In this document: positions 59,409 through 64,000 of the stretch, piece after piece | Numbering within the stretch: position 1 is the stretch's first letter | Layout of the letters: every line of letters starts with the position of its first letter | Made by a program: the position numbers and the translations under genes | Notes under the pieces: generated by a model | Told to the model about the DNA's origin: nothing | Database searches by the model: none | What the model saw: only the letters and a program-made list of their open reading frames with translations | Assembly: GCA_044227095.1 (NCBI GenBank) | Contig: JBGAFV010000002.1 | Span: 613,347 to 677,346, forward strand | Origin: JACMLD01 sp044227095 | GTDB taxonomy: Bacteria; Bacteroidota; Bacteroidia; Chitinophagales; Chitinophagaceae | Reading direction: 5' to 3' | Length of the DNA: 64,000 nt

Positions 59409-61571
59409 TTAAGCATGATGAAGAATCCCTTCCAATACACCTGCAGCCAAAGGTTGTCCGGCAAAGTAAATTTGCTTTTTATCTTTTAGTATTTCCATTT
59501 CCGGGCTGTAGTTTGCCACTATAATGCCTTTTGCCTTTAGCTCAAGCATATCAATATCGTTACCACTGTTACCTGCTGTAATAAATTGCTGCAGGGGTAT
59601 CTGCCATTTTTGGCTAAGGTGTTTTATTGCATTACCCTTGCCTGCACGTATAGGCAATATATCCAGGCAGTGGTTTTCTGTAAGCAATATTTTTGATTTT
59701 AGCTTATGTTCAGCAAGTATTTGCCGGATGCTATTTAAATCTGCAGTAGTAAACTCTTCGTTTACGTAATAGCTTATTTTAAATGGCCATTGTGCTTCTT
59801 CTTCCTGTAAGCGCATCAATTTACAGTGCGCCAATGCTGCCTTTACATTCTCCCGATTCCAGCAATAATTAATATGGTTATCATAATCCCTGTCTGGCAG
59901 GTATTGTTGTGTATAATAAATTTCAGTACCTGCAGAACAAATCATAACATTTGTAAAAGCAGCCAGGTCATGGTAATTAAGGGCAGCTTCTGTAAGTTGT
60001 TTGTTGCGTCCGCTGGCAACGCCAAATAAAACATTGTCTCCCTGTTCCTTCAGCCATTGCTTTAAATCATCCAAACCGGGTGCAGTATTGCCCGTTATTA
60101 ATGTGCCGTCTAAATCAGTAATGATAAAAAGTTTTGCTTTCTTAATCATTTTTTCAAGATCAGAATTTTCTGTTGCTAATGGTAAGTTTTGTTGGCTGGA
60201 AATGCGGTTTAGCTCTTCAATGTACTTTCGTACGTGTGCTGTCCATGAAAATTGAATTGCTGCTTCCCTAATGCCATTGCAGGAAAATGTTTCCCATTGC
60301 TGCTGATCTGCAACTATCTTTTTAATAGCTGCTGCCATTTGCGCAGTATTTTCCACATCTATTGAAAATCCGTTCTGGCAATGTTCTAATATCTCTTTAG
60401 GGCCACCCAACGATGATGCAATTACAGGAAGCCCGCAACCAGCTGCTTCCAGCACAGTAAGCCCAAAGTTTTCTGCAGGCGTTCCATTTACAAAAACGCC
60501 TTTTTTGCGGGCAGCAAGCCTGTATATTTCCGGCACTTCAAGTTGCGGATCATTCTTTTTGGGTATAGCCATTTTTCCATAGAGATCATATTTATCCAGT
60601 AACAATAATAAATTGGTGAGTATTTCTTTTTCATCTTCCGGCATCAGGCTAATGTCTTTTCGTACGCCGGCAAAAATAGCCAGGTTGGCTATGGCCTGTA
60701 ATTCTTTATCTTCTCCGTAAGCTTGTATTATTGTTTCAAAATTTTTTCTTACATCTGGCCGGCCTATTGAAAGTATAAGTGGCTTCGAAGGCTGAAAAAG
60801 AAAACGATCTATTTCTGAATGAATACGGTACAATGCCTGTTCCTGCTCTACTGATGGTTTAAAAGAAGGCATATCCTGCCTGTAAAAAGGAAAAAAAACT
60901 TCTGTATTAAAACCTGGTGGTACTACAGCAAATTTGCCAAAAGATTTGTTTTCATACAATCCATATTGTGTTTCTAATACATACCTTGTACCAACAAAAA
61001 TTAAGTCTGCTGTTTTTAAATATTTTTCTTCTTCGGCAATGCGCCGCTGCATATTAAACTTTTTGTCGATTGTTTCCTGAGTCATTCCCTGCTGTAATAG
61101 CAATTGCTGTTTATTGCGTCCTAGAGAATGTGCCGTAGCAAGTTGCGGCCTATGCAACATACGGGCAAGGCAACCGGCAATGTAATTACCGTCTGCATAA
61201 TGGCCATGCACTGCATCAGGTACATCATTTTCTTGCTTTATAAAATGGAGTGTATTATCAACAAATTCATCCAGGTAAGGCCATAAAGTTTCTTTGAGCC
61301 TGTAGTTCTTTCCACCGCAATTAATCCGCACAATTCTAGCTTTATTGTTTATTGTTTCTATTTGCTGATTGTAGAGTGGTGAAACATTTTTATCAGCAAT
61401 TTTGCGGGTAAACAAATCTACTTTTCTAACCTGCGGATGTTGCGACAGGGCCTCCATAAGTTCCAATACAAATTTCACCTGGCCACCAGTGTCTTTATCT
61501 TTTCCTATTTCGGGTTCATACTGCCGGATTAAGCCATGCGGACTAAAAAGTTGAATGTAATATTGTTTCAT
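59409..61571 (-). CDS. sucrose-phosphate synthase with fused HAD phosphatase domain
   Basis: Makes sucrose 6-phosphate from UDP-glucose and fructose 6-phosphate and may also dephosphorylate it. The GT4 part (about 1-465) has KDKDTGGQVKFVLELMEAL, ATAHSLGRNKQQLL, LSIGRPDVRKNFETII and the E-x7-E region TPAENFGLTVLEAAGCGLP. The HAD part (about 478-715) has D486-L-D488-G-T-L, GVASGRNK, a Lys in RAGKGNAIKHL and AGNSGNDIDM (667-676). All core acids are kept except that the first metal-site Asp of the last motif is Asn668. The total of 720 residues equals cyanobacterial-type SPS. It is divergent from a GH32-like gene. Confidence 0.9.
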   Translation of the reverse strand: MKQYYIQLFSPHGLIRQYEPEIGKDKDTGGQVKFVLELMEALSQHPQVRKVDLFTRKIADKNVSPLYNQQIETINNKARIVRINCGGKNYRLKETLWPYLDEFVDNTLHFIKQENDVPDAVHGHYADGNYIAGCLARMLHRPQLATAHSLGRNKQQLLLQQGMTQETIDKKFNMQRRIAEEEKYLKTADLIFVGTRYVLETQYGLYENKSFGKFAVVPPGFNTEVFFPFYRQDMPSFKPSVEQEQALYRIHSEIDRFLFQPSKPLILSIGRPDVRKNFETIIQAYGEDKELQAIANLAIFAGVRKDISLMPEDEKEILTNLLLLLDKYDLYGKMAIPKKNDPQLEVPEIYRLAARKKGVFVNGTPAENFGLTVLEAAGCGLPVIASSLGGPKEILEHCQNGFSIDVENTAQMAAAIKKIVADQQQWETFSCNGIREAAIQFSWTAHVRKYIEELNRISSQQNLPLATENSDLEKMIKKAKLFIITDLDGTLITGNTAPGLDDLKQWLKEQGDNVLFGVASGRNKQLTEAALNYHDLAAFTNVMICSAGTEIYYTQQYLPDRDYDNHINYCWNRENVKAALAHCKLMRLQEEEAQWPFKISYYVNEEFTTADLNSIRQILAEHKLKSKILLTENHCLDILPIRAGKGNAIKHLSQKWQIPLQQFITAGNSGNDIDMLELKAKGIIVANYSPEMEILKDKKQIYFAGQPLAAGVLEGILHHA

Positions 61572-61795
61572 AAGCAGACCTTTATTGTTATTTAATCACT
61601 ATTAGTATATTAAATTCATAACAGGCATAGTGTATGCATAAGTTGAATTAGTGTGTAAAAGATTATTAAGCAACTGTTGAACAGAAAACTATTTTCTTGT
61701 TTGAATTTTGTTATAGTGCATTCGTAAAAAAGACAGATAAGGTGTTTTAGAGTAACACTTATTGTACCGTTTTTTCATTTTAATAAGAATTAAAT
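61572..61795. promoter_or_regulatory. 224-bp divergent regulatory spacer
   Basis: Separates the outward-facing sucrose-phosphate synthase and GH32-like genes and must hold both promoters. It is AT-rich. No clear operator or canonical promoter pair was found. Confidence 0.5.
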
Positions 61796-63280
61796 ATGTA
61801 CTCAGGTTCGGGGTTTAATGAGTGGGAAATTGGAGATATAACAGTGATTATTCATAATGGTATTTATCATTTATTTCACTTGATTATTCCCAATCACGAC
61901 TATATAGCACATGCTGTTTCCAAAGATGGTATCTCATGGAAGCGTACAAGAAATGCAATTTTTGTAGGCGATCCTGGAGAATGGGATGATGATATGTTAT
62001 GGACAATGGACGTTGTAAAAACGGGGAAAAATTTCACCATGTATTATACTGGTTTGCAAAGAAGAGACAGGGGTACTATTTCAAGAGTAGGTTTTGCACT
62101 ATCTGACGATTTAATGACGTGGCAAAAATCAAACATACCTGCTCTCTATATTGAACCACCTGGTATCTATTATGAGAACATGTATAACAATCCTAGGAAA
62201 TGGTTGAGTTTCCGCGATCCTTTTAGGTTTGATCACGAAGACAATACTTACCTGCTGGTTTGTGCAAGAAGAAATACTGGTCCTATTTCAAGACGGGGTT
62301 GTGTTGGACTTGTACAGTTACACGATAAAGGGGCAACATTCCTTCCGCCACTCGTTTATCCAATGGCATATGATGATATTGAATGTCCGTGCGTATTTAA
62401 GTTCAATGGAAATTATTATCTGCTTGGATCAATTCGTGAAGATATAAAAGTGAGGTATTGGTTTTCGCCAGATTTTTTGGGCGAATACCATTCCTTCCAT
62501 TTTGATATTGCACTTCCCAATGGAAACTATGCAGCACGAACTGTGCAAGACGGTGATGTTATCCTTGTTTTTAATTTTTACTTTACTGCAGGGCGTGTAG
62601 ATTCATTACGTGTATTGCCTCCTCCCAAACAATTTGATACCGATGAGAAAGGCCGGTTGCTGCTTAAGACCTATTATAAATGGAAGCAGATGATAAAAAA
62701 AGAAATACCACAGCATGAGATAAGCGATGTAAGGGCTTTGTTTGGTAATGCAACTGCAATGATGGATCTGCAAACAGACAAATGGGTTGTTGGTGCACGA
62801 AGTGGGTATGAAATCTTTTATTTTGCCCGTCCGTCTGCAAGTTTTATTTGGGAAGGAAAAATTACAGTTGAAGGAATGGGAAAACTAGGTTTGGTTTCTG
62901 ATGCAGATAAAGATGGCAATGGTTATCATATTTCTTTTGATGTATCCAACGGTGCAGTAAAAATTCGTTCATGGGGGCATAATGCTGCTAACGACAGGCA
63001 CAATTTTATTTTTTTTGATCTTCAGTCTAATGTGTTTGCGATAAACCCCAACAGATCATTTCTGTTTTCATTGCTTCGTTACGGAAATTATATTGAGCTA
63101 TCAATAGATGGGGTTGTAAAACTTACGCTGATGGATTATACTTTCTCCGGAGAGTTTATTGGTTTGTATAGTGCATCTTCTGTAATTGCTTTACAGGATA
63201 GTGTATTGAAAGTATTGCCAGAGCCAGAACCAGAATATGTAACACCTGATGAAGGCAGGATCGATCCTATTGTGCGGTAA
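61796..63280 (+). CDS. GH32-like (sucrose/fructan-type) glycosidase, cytosolic
   Basis: A 494-residue protein without signal peptide. The five-bladed propeller carries the clan GH-J triad: Asp14 in WEIGDITVIIHNGIYHLFHL as nucleophile place, R140-D141-P142 in LSFRDPFRFD as the transition-state stabiliser, and Glu196 in DDIECPCVFKF (the E-C motif) as acid/base. A C-terminal beta-sandwich (about 340-490, VSDADKDGNGYHISFDVSNG; LLRYGNYIELSIDG) is the GH32 accessory module. The first motif differs from the usual W-M-N-D-P-N-G, so the family assignment is by motif order. Lying back-to-back with sucrose synthesis suggests it cleaves sucrose or a related fructoside inside the cell. Confidence 0.75.
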   Translation: MYSGSGFNEWEIGDITVIIHNGIYHLFHLIIPNHDYIAHAVSKDGISWKRTRNAIFVGDPGEWDDDMLWTMDVVKTGKNFTMYYTGLQRRDRGTISRVGFALSDDLMTWQKSNIPALYIEPPGIYYENMYNNPRKWLSFRDPFRFDHEDNTYLLVCARRNTGPISRRGCVGLVQLHDKGATFLPPLVYPMAYDDIECPCVFKFNGNYYLLGSIREDIKVRYWFSPDFLGEYHSFHFDIALPNGNYAARTVQDGDVILVFNFYFTAGRVDSLRVLPPPKQFDTDEKGRLLLKTYYKWKQMIKKEIPQHEISDVRALFGNATAMMDLQTDKWVVGARSGYEIFYFARPSASFIWEGKITVEGMGKLGLVSDADKDGNGYHISFDVSNGAVKIRSWGHNAANDRHNFIFFDLQSNVFAINPNRSFLFSLLRYGNYIELSIDGVVKLTLMDYTFSGEFIGLYSASSVIALQDSVLKVLPEPEPEYVTPDEGRIDPIVR

Positions 63281-63344
63281 TATTGATGTAATAGCTATTA
63301 AAATTATAGATAGGTAAGAAGGTCAAAACTAATTTTGGCTAAGC

Positions 63345-63377
63345 CAAAAAAAAGCCCCTCGATAAAATCGAAGGGCT
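63345..63377 (-). terminator. rho-independent terminator of the rRNA operon
   Basis: On the minus strand GCCCTTCGAT and ATCGAGGGGC form a stem with a short loop, followed by nine T residues. It lies just after the 5S gene and ends the operon. Confidence 0.93.
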
Positions 63378-63384
63378 CAAAGAA

Positions 63385-63495
63385 TATGGCAGCTACCTAC
63401 TCTCCCGCATTGTTGTGCAGTACCATCGGCCATGGGGGACTTAACTTCTCTGTTCGGTATGGGAAGAGGTGAACACCCCCGGCAAAACCACCATA
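63385..63495 (-). rRNA. rrf: 5S ribosomal RNA
   Basis: On the minus strand the sequence runs from TATGGTGGTTTTGCCGGGGG to GGTAGCTGCCATA and holds the conserved CCCATACCGAACAGAGAAGT and GCGGGAGAGTAGGT blocks. The ends pair (TATGG with CCATA), which sets the limits within a few bases. About 111 nt, 135 bp behind the 23S end. Confidence 0.96.
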
Positions 63496-63629
63496 AGATC
63501 TTAAAAGGTGAAGGTTTTAAGGTATAAGGTGTGAGGCGGATGCCTTTAACCTTAAGCTTTATGCCTTTGACCTCAATAAGGTGACATATTGGAAAAAGTT
63601 ATAAACCTGTTGAGTAATAAAAAAAATTA

Positions 63630-64000
<371 letters not shown>

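Noticed and set aside
63496..63629. tRNA gene between 5S and 23S
   Set aside because: The 134-bp spacer has imperfect AAGG/CCTT inverted repeats but no T-loop or cloverleaf pattern.

Overview
The window looks like a chromosome segment of a Bacteroidota bacterium, most plausibly family Chitinophagaceae. The grounds are a SusC/SusD pair, a SusD lipobox, type IX secretion C-terminal domains, TAnnTTTG-type promoter elements, almost no Shine-Dalgarno sequences, a DUF4954 protein, and AT-rich spacers around compact operons. This assignment comes from gene content, not from an rRNA comparison.

Layout. (1) Positions 2-10305 are an exopolysaccharide locus: a GT2 glycosyltransferase at the left edge (minus strand), then on the plus strand a Wzc-like chain-length protein with degenerate kinase motifs, an acyltransferase-3 O-acetyltransferase, a GT-B glycosyltransferase, an unlisted 33-residue membrane peptide, a Wzy/ligase-like membrane protein, a half-length TolC-like protein and a GT-C-like membrane protein. 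(2) Positions 10521-15987 (minus) hold a five-gene set: FAH-family hydrolase, SDR dehydrogenase, secreted transglutaminase-like protein, YghZ-type aldo/keto reductase and sulfatase. It is bracketed by inverted copies of a composite repeat. (3) Positions 16279-41973 (minus) form a large polysaccharide utilization locus for a pectin-like, rhamnose- and uronate-containing glycan: CE15, GH105, a DUF1080 fusion, a GH43-like protein, SusD, SusC, an unassigned (alpha/alpha)6-type glycosidase, GH39, GH28, a SASA esterase, GH43, GH88, a second GH43-like protein, an NTF2-like protein, GH106 and PL22. (4) Positions 42245-46335 carry glmS and a DUF4954 hexapeptide protein. (5) Positions 46366-47457 carry a Y1 (REP-associated type) transposase between inverted three-hairpin modules, with a 132-bp tandem repeat. 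(6) Positions 47474-56155 hold two type IX-secreted proteins around htpG. (7) Positions 56386-58233 hold rpsF-rpsR-rplI and a glycine-rich RRM protein. (8) Positions 58568-63280 hold a second DUF1080 protein, a sucrose-phosphate synthase with a fused phosphatase domain, and a divergent GH32-like glycosidase. (9) The right edge is the end of an rRNA operon (5S and the 3' part of 23S, minus strand).

How the parts fit (inference). SusCD imports oligosaccharides. The surface and periplasmic enzymes remove esters, unsaturated uronic acids, rhamnose, arabinose/xylose and galacturonate. The FAH/SDR pair could complete a non-phosphorylative deoxysugar route from L-rhamnose or L-fucose to pyruvate and lactate. 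No endo-acting pectate or rhamnogalacturonan lyase and no regulator of the locus is visible, so both probably lie elsewhere.

The most unusual non-coding signal is a family of at least six dispersed intergenic repeats, each just beyond the 3' end of a minus-strand gene, mostly in the carbohydrate region. The transposase with its hairpin modules is the second.
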